Shown here in pieces: positions 48,201 to 58,100 of a stretch of DNA of 64,000 bases. Position 1 is the first letter of the stretch. Each line of letters starts with the position of its first letter. Location of the stretch: contig NZ_FQWW01000006.1 in the NCBI RefSeq assembly GCF_900129795.1, positions 186,001 to 250,000 of the forward strand, read 5' to 3'. This DNA comes from Flavobacterium sp. CF108 (GTDB lineage Bacteria > Bacteroidota > Bacteroidia > Flavobacteriales > Flavobacteriaceae). Both the position numbers and the translations under genes were made by a program. Below the pieces are notes generated by a model, which was not told the DNA's origin, searched no databases, and saw nothing but the letters and a program-made list of their open reading frames with translations.

Positions 48201-48793
48201 TGAGAGGAAACCGAATAGAATTAGGAGAAATAGAAAGTTATTTAATTGATTATCCGGAAATTCTAGCAGGTGCAGTTGATTATAGAAAATACAATAATGA
48301 CTATTGTATTGTAGCGTACTATGTTGCTGAAAATAACGAAAAATTAGAACTGGAACAGCTGAAAAATTACTTAGCAAAGTCTTTACCGGCTTATATGATT
48401 CCATCTTATTTTGTCAAGTTAAATGAACTTCCAATAACCTCAAACGGGAAATTGAACAGATCTGCTTTACCTGATCCTGAGATATTAAGCGCAGAAACAT
48501 ATGTAAAACCATCTAACGAAACCGAAGAAAAGTTAGTAGAGATATGGTCTGAAATTTTAAGTATTGAAAAAGAAAAAATAGGCGTAGAAACTAACTTTTT
48601 TGACATAGGAGGTCATTCGTTAAAAGTAATTACCCTTGTTAATACAATCTTTAAAGTTTTTGCTGTTGATGTAGCCTTAAGTCAGGTTTTTGAAAAACAA
48701 ACAGTTAAAGGCATATCAGATTACATTATTACGGTTAAACAAATGGAATCGGACACAGAAAAAAATCAGCAAAAAATCAAATTATTCATATGA
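42239..48793 (+). CDS. NRPS 4: TubC docking - C - A(Thr) - T - C(atypical) - A(Ser) - T
   Basis: A 2184-residue two-module protein. TubC docking 1-57. C about 75-500 with H197-H198-IIFDG. First A pocket D-F-W-N-V-G-M-V-H matches Thr (DFWNIGMVHK). T S1056. The second C, about 1135-1560, is unlike the others: it opens YPMNGIEKGMVYYSLL and its active site reads N1267-H1268-SLFDGWS, with Asn in place of the first His. Second A pocket D-V-W-H-I-S-L-I-D matches Ser (DVWHLSLIDK). T S2127. Predicted to add Thr then Ser, with the atypical C domain between them. C-terminal tail QKIKLFI. Its stop overlaps the next start by 4 bp. Confidence 0.9.
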   Translation: MEELFLKLKNLDVHLSVEDGNLKLSVPDDFEENDLIDEIKKNKIELIDYIYESRTKNINSLEIPKKKNAVSTKLTPPQARLYVLQGLAKDSNVYNIPFASELIGAVDVLQLQKAFIELIQRHESLRTSFLLDNNYEPIQKVLEKFDFELEHIKSDEKGLKEIVENFSFSFNLEKAPLVRAKLVELQADRFILLMDVHHIIFDGISLQVFLRDLVSLYSKQELPELTLQYKDYADWYFSEDYQKNLSLQKAFWLKELNGFKNTAILPADFKKSNKISFEGAYANFIIKGKRRKALEELAKKSEASLFSVLTSLYSILQAKLTGIDDLAIGTPVAGRRHWSLENMIGMFVNTLAIRINFKNEISFNDYLKEVSSKIIHCFDNQEYPFEALLDDLGSRQSNEMNPFFNTLITLDNFEQTVVAINDLEIKPFEINKSTSKFDLIMHFSEKENELACTFEYSTQLFKKETIERFFDYFINILDQVAENESVILDKITLLDQESSNELLQLNDFTDVVYDQNLTIIDLFEEQVVKSQDNTALVLGNETLSYKELNERANQVARLLRAKGLEREGVVGILMEKSFEVIIGMLGILKAGGVYVPIDVNYPQNRIDYIVENSGLKMILTIPEFENIVDKKDVSNIFISEADQIKDTSNLDIVNSPNDMCYIIYTSGTTGVPKGVMVEHRNVVRLLFNKGFQFDFTDKDVWTMFHSHCFDFSVWEMYGPLLYGGVLIIITTLEARDPSRFVKIMEDNKVTVLNQTPTSFYNLIRESIEKNANLKALRYVVFGGEALTPSKLNHWRDLYPNTKLINMYGITEVTVHMTYKEIGDAEIQHSISNIGKALPTGSIYLLDNNMKPVPVGVIGEIYVGGEGVARGYMNNKELTDSRFIKNPFKEGDRLYRSGDLAVLLENGDLEYKRRSDNQIQLKGFRIELKEIEHHLYQHKLIDNAVVIMRVSKKDEPYLCAYYVGKEELDINNLRSYLEELLPHYMIPSFYVKIEEMPFTSNNKIDIAKLPEPKIGFVGNYIAPTNEEEQIMCEIWAKYMDIEQVGIMDNFFSLGGDSLRAIALISTINEKLSASLMIADLYSFPTIKELVVALKSNKGEEQAFLKKEAVKELKLFQETYRAENEFLDNYEEVYPMNGIEKGMVYYSLLGNTDSIHNIMYHEQNMYDVPFENFDFEIFKTTLNMMIKKHSELRKIYDLKNLTHIILKEIEPDVHFIDICHLSKAEQDKFIEDKLEEEKLRTTELSLSLIWRMHIIKVREGFQYLLFDFNHSLFDGWSLASFLTELNNTAIALKKDQNYLPKQIVGSYKDQILGELAAINSESSKNYWQKELSGYNRFELFPTGKPHVFITDDHDFGREYRKKLEAAASKFNTSFKHLCFSAIIYALRRINFENDITMGVVTNIRPLIPDGEYLLGCFLNTVPLRVQIPENLSWGEYVNFIEQKFTELKYHERVPFYKILEFIDEKTFNANPIFDVKLNYIDFRVYNDFQGYDENYFGPSNARTSYLNENTLLNLHIIANNDDFIFRIVYSTSFFEAEQSSKLSSYFKSTLDQILNDADKKLDDTCVLNEEEQNVITEEFNNTEFSFPQNETILDLFKEQVKSAPDNIAAVIDDKAISYSELESLSNQLSHKLIQIGVNSETLVPISLDRSLEMIIGILAILKAGGAYVPIDPTYPQNRIDYILEDIQSSFILTESKYENSFDIPKLILDDKAIYDKQLKSAPEVKISETSLAYVIYTSGTSGKPKGVMNSHEGIYNRLAWMRDHFNVTSKDNILQKTNFCFDVSVWELILPLITGAKLVFAKPEGHKETTYLEEILDKENITLMHFVPSMLSAFLINLENFNGGQLRSVICSGEELKAATLKDFQTRLPGVSIYNLYGPTEAAIDVTAIDLTNQKEGKVSIGKPIANTQLYIVDSECKIQSVGVKGELLIGGIQVAKGYLNKPELTSQKFINNPFNKKDKYKLYKTGDMARWLPDGNIEYLGRIDGQIKLRGNRIELGEIESYLIDYPEILAGAVDYRKYNNDYCIVAYYVAENNEKLELEQLKNYLAKSLPAYMIPSYFVKLNELPITSNGKLNRSALPDPEILSAETYVKPSNETEEKLVEIWSEILSIEKEKIGVETNFFDIGGHSLKVITLVNTIFKVFAVDVALSQVFEKQTVKGISDYIITVKQMESDTEKNQQKIKLFI

Positions 48794-51700
48794 AAATAGA
48801 TGAGTATATTTCTCATTTGAGAGACGAAAATATCATTATTACTGTGAAAGAAGATAAAATTGCAGTAGAAGATCCAAATGATGTTTTAACTTCTCAAATA
48901 ATTGACGAGCTTAAGTCTAAAAGATTAGAAATTTTAGACTTTTTCGGCTCGATTAAAACTAAAAAAGAATCATTTATACCTATTTCTAAAGCTCCTGTAA
49001 GCAATTATTATCCATTGTCTTCGGCACAACAGCGTATGTATTTTTTGTACGAATTTGATAAAAGAGGAACAACATATAATATGCCAATGTTTTTAAAGCT
49101 GGAAGGGAATATTGATTTCTGTCAACTGGAAAAAACATTTAAAAAGTTAGTAGATCGTCATGAGAGCTTACGAACAATATTTGAATTGCAAGACGGCAGT
49201 CCTGTTCAGCGATTAGCTCATGATGTTTCATTTTCGATTGAATATGCAGCAAATGATAATTTAACAACAGAATCTGTAATAAAAGATTTTATACGCCCAT
49301 TTGACCTTTCAAAACAATTACCGATAAGAGTAATAGTAATTAAAGAGGCAGAAGACACCTGTATTTTAGGTATCGATTTGCATCATATTGTAAGTGATGG
49401 AAGAACCATGGAGATTTTGACGCATGATTTTTGGTCATTGTATAGTGGAGAAGCCTTAAACGTTTTGCCTATTCAATATAAAGATTATGCTGTATGGCAG
49501 CAGAGCAAAGTGCACCAAACTTTGGTTTCCAGCCACAAATCTTATTGGTTAGACACTTTTGCAGGCGATTTTTTCTCTTTGGAATTACCTGTAGACTATT
49601 CCAGATCATTAGAACAAAGTGATCGGGGAGATACTCATTCTATACATTTTAATAAATCACAAAGCGATAAGTTACGTGCTTTTATAAGCGCTGAAGGAAT
49701 CACTACTTACACCTTTTTTTTAGCGATTTATAACATTTTGCTTAGCAGGCTGTCAAACCAGGATGATGTTATAGTTGGGACTTCTACTCTTGGCCGTCAT
49801 CATTCCGATTTGGAAGAAATAGCAGGAATGTTTGTAAATACACTTGCTTTGCGCAATCGTGTTGATTCTGATAAGAGATTTAGTGATTTCTTATTTTCGG
49901 TACAAGAATCCGCGATGAGAGCTTTTGACCATCACACATTTCAATATGAAGAACTAGTTGAAACATTAGACATACCCCGTACTGCTGGCCGTAATCCTTT
50001 GTTTGATGTATTCTTCTCCTATCGTCAGGAAATGGAAGGATTAAAGCTTAGTAATTCCAATATTAAAATAGAGCACTATAATGCATCTCCTAAAATTACG
50101 GCCAAGTTTGACCTTAATTTAGCAGTATTGGATTCTGAAGAAATTAGCTTGTCATTTACCTATCGAACAGATTTGTTTAAGCAATCAAGTATCAGTCGTT
50201 TTTCAGATTATATGATTCGAATTGTCGAAACAGTTCTCGAAAATCCGAATCAACTAATAAAGAATATTGAGATATTATCGAAGAAAGAGAAATCACAATT
50301 ACTGGTTGACTTTAATAATACAGCTGTAGATTATGATTTAGAAGAGACTGTATTAGATATGTTTGTGGCTCAATCCTTAAAAACACCCTATGCAGAAGCT
50401 ATTGTATTTGGAGAGGAACGTCTTACTTATCATGATTTAAATACCCATTCTGATCGTTGGGCATCAAACCTTATTGAATCAGGAATAATTTCCGGTTCAA
50501 TAGTAGGTTTAATAATGTCAAGATCAACAGAAATGGTTACAGCAATCCTGGCAGTAATGAAAGCAGGAGCAGCATATCTGCCTATCGATCCGGAGCAGCC
50601 TTTATCCCGCACACTTCATATTTTAAAAGAAAGCGGAAGTAGTTTTGTTATTGGAAATCTAGAGGTTGTTCCTGACGAGCTGAAACAATCTTACCTTTAT
50701 TTAGGAACAGAAAAATTGGATAAAACTGTACTAAATAGAGCTCAGCAAACTACATTTTCTTCTCCGGATGATTTGGCATATGTTATTTATACATCTGGAT
50801 CTACCGGACAGCCAAAAGGGGTAATGACACAACACAAAAATGTATCAAATTTCATTAATCATGAACGTAATTTTTTAAATATAGATGCCTCTGACAGTAT
50901 ATTACAATTCTCTCCCTATTACTTTGATGCATCTGTTAAACAAATTTGGCTGGCTTTAACAACTGGAGCAAAACTGGTTTTAGTGCATAAAAACACATTG
51001 AGTGACAGAAAACAATTGATAAACTATCTGGAAAAAGAAAGCGTCACGATGCTAAATGTAACACCTTCTTTTTTAAACGGTTTAGACATTCCAAAATTAT
51101 TTAACCTTAAACGAATTGTTGCCTCCGGAGAAGAATGTAAAGTGAATTTAGCAGAGAAATATTATAAAGAGTATGATTTTTATAATGAATATGGGCCAAC
51201 AGAAACGACCGTTATCACTATTTCCGGTAAAGTGACTCAGGAAATGATTAACAGGAAAAACATAGCTATTGGCCGACCAATAGCAAATGCAAAAGCGTTC
51301 ATTTTAGATACTAACCTAAATTTAGTTCCAATAGGATTTACCGGTCAGCTTTATATAGCTGGTAAAGGCTTGTCTAAGGGATACTTAAATCGTTCTGAAT
51401 TGACAGAAAGCCAATTCATAAATAACCCATTTGGCGAAGGAAAAGTTTATAAAACAGGAGATTTAGCAAGATGGCTTCCTGATGGTACAATAGAATTTTT
51501 AGGAAGATTAGATGATCAGATAAAGCTTAATGGCGTCAGAATAGAATTAGGTGAAATCGAAAGCCAGTTAAATACATTTAAAGGCATTAAAGACGCTGTT
51601 GTTAGTCTTCGCGAAATCCAAAATAATAAATTTTTGATAGCATATTATGTCTCTGATGATGTTATATCTCCTTCTGAATTAAGAAGCCACTTGATAGATC

Positions 51701-52110
51701 AAATGCCATTCAGTATGATACCAAGCTATTATATGCAGCTGGATAAACTGCCATTAAGCCCGACAGGCAAACTGGATCGTAGATCACTGCCCGACCCAAA
51801 AAAGAAAGAATGGATTTATAAAGCGCCTTCAAATGAAATAGAAAAACAATTGGTATCAATTTGGTCAGAGCTATTACAGCTGGAAATAGAAAAAATTAAT
51901 GTTGATGATGGATTTTTTGAATTGGGAGGCAATTCTTTAAAGGCAATTTCACTTGTAAATACGATCTCTAAAACATTGTCTGTAAAAATTACCCTGAAAG
52001 AAATTTTTATAAAACAAACCATAAGAGAAATTGCTGATTACATCGTGACGGTTAATCAGATAAAAAATATTAAAGCAGATATTAATGGAGAAGTAAAACT
52101 TGTACTATGA
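48790..52110 (+). CDS. NRPS 5: TubC docking - C - A - T
   Basis: A 1106-residue single-module protein. TubC docking 1-60 (MKIDEYISHLRDENIIITVK...). C about 75-500 with H198-H199-IVSDG. A about 515-1000 with pocket D-A-K-N-V-S-E-V-I, which I cannot match to a known residue; it is related to the pockets of NRPS 6 modules 2 and 3. T S1049 (FELGGNSLKA). C-terminal tail GEVKLVL. Overlaps both neighbours by 4 bp (ATGA), so translation is coupled. Diaminopropionate is a candidate substrate because the operon makes it. Confidence 0.88.
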   Translation: MKIDEYISHLRDENIIITVKEDKIAVEDPNDVLTSQIIDELKSKRLEILDFFGSIKTKKESFIPISKAPVSNYYPLSSAQQRMYFLYEFDKRGTTYNMPMFLKLEGNIDFCQLEKTFKKLVDRHESLRTIFELQDGSPVQRLAHDVSFSIEYAANDNLTTESVIKDFIRPFDLSKQLPIRVIVIKEAEDTCILGIDLHHIVSDGRTMEILTHDFWSLYSGEALNVLPIQYKDYAVWQQSKVHQTLVSSHKSYWLDTFAGDFFSLELPVDYSRSLEQSDRGDTHSIHFNKSQSDKLRAFISAEGITTYTFFLAIYNILLSRLSNQDDVIVGTSTLGRHHSDLEEIAGMFVNTLALRNRVDSDKRFSDFLFSVQESAMRAFDHHTFQYEELVETLDIPRTAGRNPLFDVFFSYRQEMEGLKLSNSNIKIEHYNASPKITAKFDLNLAVLDSEEISLSFTYRTDLFKQSSISRFSDYMIRIVETVLENPNQLIKNIEILSKKEKSQLLVDFNNTAVDYDLEETVLDMFVAQSLKTPYAEAIVFGEERLTYHDLNTHSDRWASNLIESGIISGSIVGLIMSRSTEMVTAILAVMKAGAAYLPIDPEQPLSRTLHILKESGSSFVIGNLEVVPDELKQSYLYLGTEKLDKTVLNRAQQTTFSSPDDLAYVIYTSGSTGQPKGVMTQHKNVSNFINHERNFLNIDASDSILQFSPYYFDASVKQIWLALTTGAKLVLVHKNTLSDRKQLINYLEKESVTMLNVTPSFLNGLDIPKLFNLKRIVASGEECKVNLAEKYYKEYDFYNEYGPTETTVITISGKVTQEMINRKNIAIGRPIANAKAFILDTNLNLVPIGFTGQLYIAGKGLSKGYLNRSELTESQFINNPFGEGKVYKTGDLARWLPDGTIEFLGRLDDQIKLNGVRIELGEIESQLNTFKGIKDAVVSLREIQNNKFLIAYYVSDDVISPSELRSHLIDQMPFSMIPSYYMQLDKLPLSPTGKLDRRSLPDPKKKEWIYKAPSNEIEKQLVSIWSELLQLEIEKINVDDGFFELGGNSLKAISLVNTISKTLSVKITLKEIFIKQTIREIADYIVTVNQIKNIKADINGEVKLVL

Positions 52111-55100
52111 CAACAGACGAATACATTACTTATTTAAGAAGCCTAAATATTATAGTTACTTCACAAGAAAATAAAATTGCGGTTGAGGATCCAAATGATG
52201 CTTTAACTTCTGAAATAATTGAAGAACTAAAAGTTAGAAAAACAGATATTTTAGAGTTTTTTAATTTGATAAAAAGTAAAAAAGAACTTTTTATTGGTAT
52301 ATCCAAAGCTCCTGAGAGCGCTTATTATCCATTATCATCAGCGCAGAAGCGCATGTATTTTCTATACGAGTTTGACAAAAAGAGCACTGCTTACAATGTA
52401 CCTGTTTTTTTCAGGATTGGCAGACCGCTTGATGTTTCCCGTTTAGAAACCGCCTTTGCAAAATTGGTTTCACGCCATCAAAGTCTTCGTACCGTATTTG
52501 AAATAGTGGATGGCGTTCCTGTACAGCGTATATTAAATGATAATTCTTTTAAAATGGAACATTACAGCGGGAATGTTTCAGAGATCAATACCTACATCAA
52601 TACCTTTGTCCGTCCCTTTAATCTGTCTGCAGAGTTTCCAATCCGCATCTCGCTGATGGAAGTTACAGGAGAAGATTACCTTTTAATGTTAGACATGCAC
52701 CATATTGTCAATGACGGTGTTTCGCATGACATTTTAATGCGTGAATTCTGGGCATTGTACAAAGGCCTGCAGTTAGATGAACTGCGCATTCAATATACAG
52801 ATTATGCCGTATGGCAGCAGAGCGATTCGCATCAGTCTTTAGTATCGGCCCATAAATCGTACTGGCTTGATCTTTATTCAAAAGAGATCAGTGCTTTAGA
52901 CCTGCCATTGGATTATCCGCGCCCGCTTTATAAAGGCGGTCAGGGCAATAGCCATTCGCTGCATCTTAATAAACAGCAGAGTGCGAGACTACGCAGTCTG
53001 GCAGCTTCAAGCGGTGTAACGGTTTACACCTTGTTTCTGGCTGTTTATAATGTACTGCTCAGCAAGGTCTGCAATCAGGATGATATTATTGTAGGAACTC
53101 CCACAGCCGGACGCCACCATGCTGATCTTGAAGGTATAGTGGGTATGTTTGTCAACACACTTGCGCTTCGTAATAATGTAGATTCCGGAATTTCATTCAA
53201 AGATTTTCTGGCTTCGGTACACGAATCGACATTATCTGCTTTTGATCATCAGCTGTATCAGTATGAAGAACTGGTTGATGCACTGGAGCTTCCACGTGAT
53301 GCGAGCCGCAGCCCGTTATTTGATGTTTTCTTCTCTTATCAAAATCAGGTTGATGATTCCGGGTTTAACGATCCGGAGCTTAAGATCAGCTATCATGAAG
53401 TATCCTATGATATTGCCAAATTTGATCTGAGCCTTGCCGTACTGGACGCAGAAGAAATCATCCTTAACTTCGGTTACCGTACAGATTTGTTTACAGTTTT
53501 AAGTCTGGCACGTTTCAGCAGCTATCTTCATAGAATTATCGAAGAAGTTCTGGAAAATGAAAATCAATTAATAAGGGATATTACAATTTTATCAGAAGCA
53601 GAGAAATCGCAGCTACTGGTTGACTTCAATGATACTTTTGCAGATTATGACCTGAAGCAGACAGTTCTGGATATGTTTATCTCGCAATGTGCTGAAACAC
53701 CAGATTCAGATGCAGTTGTTTTTGGAGAAGAACGCCTTAGTTATCGTGATCTTGACGAGCGATCTGATCTTTGGGCATCTCATCTTATTGATTCGGATGT
53801 AGCTGCAGGTTCAATAGTTGGTTTAATCATGACCCGTTCAAGCGAAATGATAACGGCTATTCTTGCTGTTATGAAAGCCGGGGCAGCTTATGTCCCAATT
53901 AACCCAATCCAGCCTGTATCACGTACAGCTCATATGCTGGAAGAATGCGGCAGCGTGTTTGTGATCAGCAACTTAGAGAAGCAGCCGAATGAACTGTTAG
54001 GATATACTTACTTGTCTGTGAAAGATCTGGACAGTGAGCAGATCATTAGAAGCCTGGAAAAAAAGAAACTTCCAAAAGTAAATTCACAGAGCCTTGCTTA
54101 TGTAATTTATACTTCGGGTTCTACCGGAAATCCAAAAGGGGTTATGGTTCATCACGAATCGGCTACCAACCTGATTAATTATGAGCGTGAATTCTTTTCA
54201 ATAGAATCAAGTGATAGAATCCTGCAGTTTTCGCCTTACTATTTTGACCCTTCTGTAGAACAGATTTGGTTATCCCTAACAACAGGTGCAGCTCTGGTTC
54301 TTGTTGATGAAGCAACGCTTTTAGAAAGTAGTATTCTTAATTCCTATTTAATAGAAAAGGGGATAACTCATTTCCATAGTACACCATCTTTCCTGGAAAA
54401 AGTTGATTTTGAAGGAGTGTCAACTCTTCGCCGAGTGATATCTGGAGGGGAAATTTGTAAGCTTCAATTAGCAGAAAAAATTTCAAATAAATATTCGTTT
54501 TATAATAAATATGGTCCAACAGAGACCACTGTAACTTTTACAATTCATAAAATAGTAAAAGAAAATATACAAAGTAAAGTTTCTATCGGCCGTCCTGTAG
54601 CCAATGCTCAAGCTTATATTCTTGATGGGCAGATGAACCTTCTTCCAATTGGGGTAAAAGGGGAACTTTATATCGGCGGTAAAGGTTTGTCAAAAGGATA
54701 TTTAAACCGTTTGGATTTAACTCAGGAGCGTTTTGTAGAGAACCCTTTTGGAACGGGGCTTTTATACAAAACAGGAGATCTGGCCAGATGGTTTGCTGAC
54801 GGAACTATCGATTATTTAGGACGTAACGATAACCAGATAAAACTTCGCGGTTACCGCATCGAACTGGGAGAAATCGAATCACAATTAGAAGCAATTGATA
54901 CAGTAAATCAGGTTTTAGTAATTGCCCACGGATCAGACGACAACAAACAGCTGATTGCTTATTTAAGCGGCAGTGAGCAGCTGGAAAGTGCTAAAATTAA
55001 ATCCATATTATCATCAAAACTTCCTGATTACATGATCCCTTCAGCCTTTATCTGGCTGGATAGTTTTCCGGTTACCGCTAATGGTAAAGTAGATAAAAGG

Positions 55101-58100
55101 ACACTTCCTAATCCTGATTTTACAGCCGGAGAGGTATATGTCGCTGCCGAAAATGAAGATCAGGAGAAACTGGTCATGATATGGTCTGATGTTTTGGGTA
55201 TTGCGGCTGATAAAATCAGTATCCACTCCGACTTTTTTAATCTGGGCGGACACTCTTTAATGGCCATTACCCTGAGTAATAAAATCAATAAAGTATTCTC
55301 GGTTAATATCTCACTGCGTGATTTATTTGAACACCGTACTATATCTGAATTATCAATATATATTTTAAGTGCCGAGAAGGTTAGTTTTATATCGATTCCG
55401 CAGGCACAGCAAGAAGATTATTACCCATTATCTTCTGCACAGAAACGCATGTATTTTTTATACGAGTTTGATAAAGAGAGCACGGCTTATAATATGCCCG
55501 GTTTTTTCAGGATTGGCAGACCGCTTGATGTTTCCCGTTTAGAAACCGCCTTTGCAAAATTGGTTTCGCGCCATCAAAGTCTTCGTACCGTATTTGAAAT
55601 AGTGGATGGTATTCCTGTACAGCGCATATTAAATGAGAATTCCTTTAAAATGGGACATTACAGCGGTGATGTTTCAGAAATGAATACCTACATCAGTGCC
55701 TTTATCCGTCCTTTTAATCTGTCTGGAGAGTTTCCAATCCGCATCTCGCTGATGGAGGTTAAAGATGAGGATTACCTTTTAATGTTTGACATGCACCATA
55801 TTATCAATGACGGTGTTTCGCATGAAATTTTAATGCGTGAATTCTGGTCATTGTACAAAGGGCTTCAGTTAGATGCCCTGCGTATTCAATATACAGATTA
55901 TGCTGTATGGCAGCAGAGCGATTCACATCAGTCTTTAGTATCGACCCATAAGGCGTACTGGCTTGATCTTTATTCAAAAGAAATCAATGCTTTAGACCTG
56001 CCGTTGGATTATCCTCGTCCGCTTTATAAAGACGGTCAGGGCAGCAGCCATTCGCTGCATTTGAACAAAGAGAAGACTGCTAAGCTCCGCAGTCTGGCAG
56101 CTTCAAGCGGTGTAACGGTTTACACCTTGTTTCTGGCTGTTTATAATGTACTGCTCAGCAAGCTCTGCAATCAGGATGATATTATTGTAGGAACTCCGAC
56201 AGCCGGACGCCATCATGCTGATCTTGAAGGCATAGTGGGGATGTTTGTCAATACACTTGCACTTCGTAATAATGTAGATTCTGGGATTTCATTCAAAGAT
56301 TTTCTGGCTTCGGTACACGAATCGACATTATCTGCTTTTGATCATCAGCTGTATCAGTATGAAGAACTGGTTGATGCACTGGACCTTCCTCGTGATGCAA
56401 GCCGCAGCCCATTATTTGACGTTTTATTCACCTACAACAAACAGGTTGATGATTCCGGTTTTAGTGATCCGGAACTTAAGATCAGCTATCATGAAGTATC
56501 GTATAATACTGCCAAATTCGATCTGAGCCTTGCCGTACTGGATGCAGAAGAAATAAGCCTTGATTTTGGTTATCGTACAGATTTGTTTACAGCTTCAAGC
56601 CTGGCACGTTTCAGCAGCTATCTTCATAAAATCATTGAGGAAATACTGGAAAATGAAAACCAGTTAATAAAAGATATTACAATTTTATCTGAAGCAGAAA
56701 CATCAAAACTGCTGGTTGATTTTAATAATACTTTTGCAGATTACGACCTGCAGCAGACAGTTCTGGATATGTTTATCTCGCAATGTGCTGAAACACCAGA
56801 TTCAGATGCAGTTGTTTTTGGAGAAGAGCGCCTTAGTTATCGTGATCTTGACGAGCGATCTGATCTTTGGGCATCCCATCTTATTGATTCTGGCGTAACA
56901 GCAGGTTCAATAGTTGGTTTAATCATGACCCGTTCAAGTGAAATGATAACAGCTATTCTTGCCGTTATGAAAGCCGGGGCAGCTTATGTACCGATTAACC
57001 CGACCCAGCCTGTATCGCGTACGGCTCATATTCTGGAAGAATGCGGCTGCGAGTTTGTGATCAGTAATTTAGAGAAACAGTCAGATGAACTGCAAGGCTA
57101 TACTTATTTGTCTGTAGAAGAACTGGACAGTGAGCAGATAATTAGAAGCCTGGAAAAAAAGACACTTCCAAAAGTAAATTCACAGAGCCTTGCTTATGTT
57201 ATTTACACTTCAGGTTCTACCGGAAATCCAAAAGGGGTTATGGTTGAACATGAATCGGTTACCAACCTGATCAATCACGAACGTGAGTTTTTAGAAATAG
57301 AATCCAGTGATAAAATCCTGCAGTTTTCACCTTATTATTTTGATGTTTCTGTAGAGCAAATCTGGTTATCGCTGACCACAGGAGCGGCTCTGGTATTAAT
57401 TGATTCTGTGGTATTAACAGATCAGGATTTGTTTATAGGATATTTAGAGGAACATTCAGTTACACATCTAAATGTTACGCCATCCTTTTTAGAGAGCTTA
57501 TCACTTCCAGTTTTGCCAAATCTTAAACGAATAGTAGTATCTGGGGAAGAATGTAAATTAGGACTGGCCCGCAGGTACAACGAAGATTATGATTTTTATA
57601 ATGAATACGGGCCAACAGAAACAACAGTTATCTCGATTTCCCAAAAATTAACCTCAGAAACATTAAAAGGCGATAAAGTTTCCATAGGCCGTCCTGTAGC
57701 CAATACTCAGGTATATGTTCTGGATGCGCAGATGAACCTTTTACCAATTGGGGTAAAAGGGGAGCTTTATATCGGCGGTAAAGGTTTATCAAAAGGCTAT
57801 TTAAACCGTTTGGATTTAACCCAGGAACGTTTTGTAGAAAACCCTTTTGGAACGGGGCTTTTATACAAAACAGGAGATTTGGCAAGATGGTTTGCTGATG
57901 GGACGATCGATTACTTAGGCCGCAACGATAACCAGATAAAACTTCGCGGTTACCGTATCGAACTGGGAGAAATAGAATCTCAATTAGAAGCAATAGATAC
58001 TGTGAACCAGGTTTTAGTAATTGCCCACGGATCAGACGACAACAAACAGCTGATTGCCTATTTATGCGGCAGTGAGCAGCTGGAAAGTGCTAAAATAAAA

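Noticed and set aside
57628..57993. 121-codon open frame on the minus strand, with a similar one near 60775
   Set aside because: Both are antisense to the repeated A-domain segments of NRPS 6; they recur only because the modules are duplicated.
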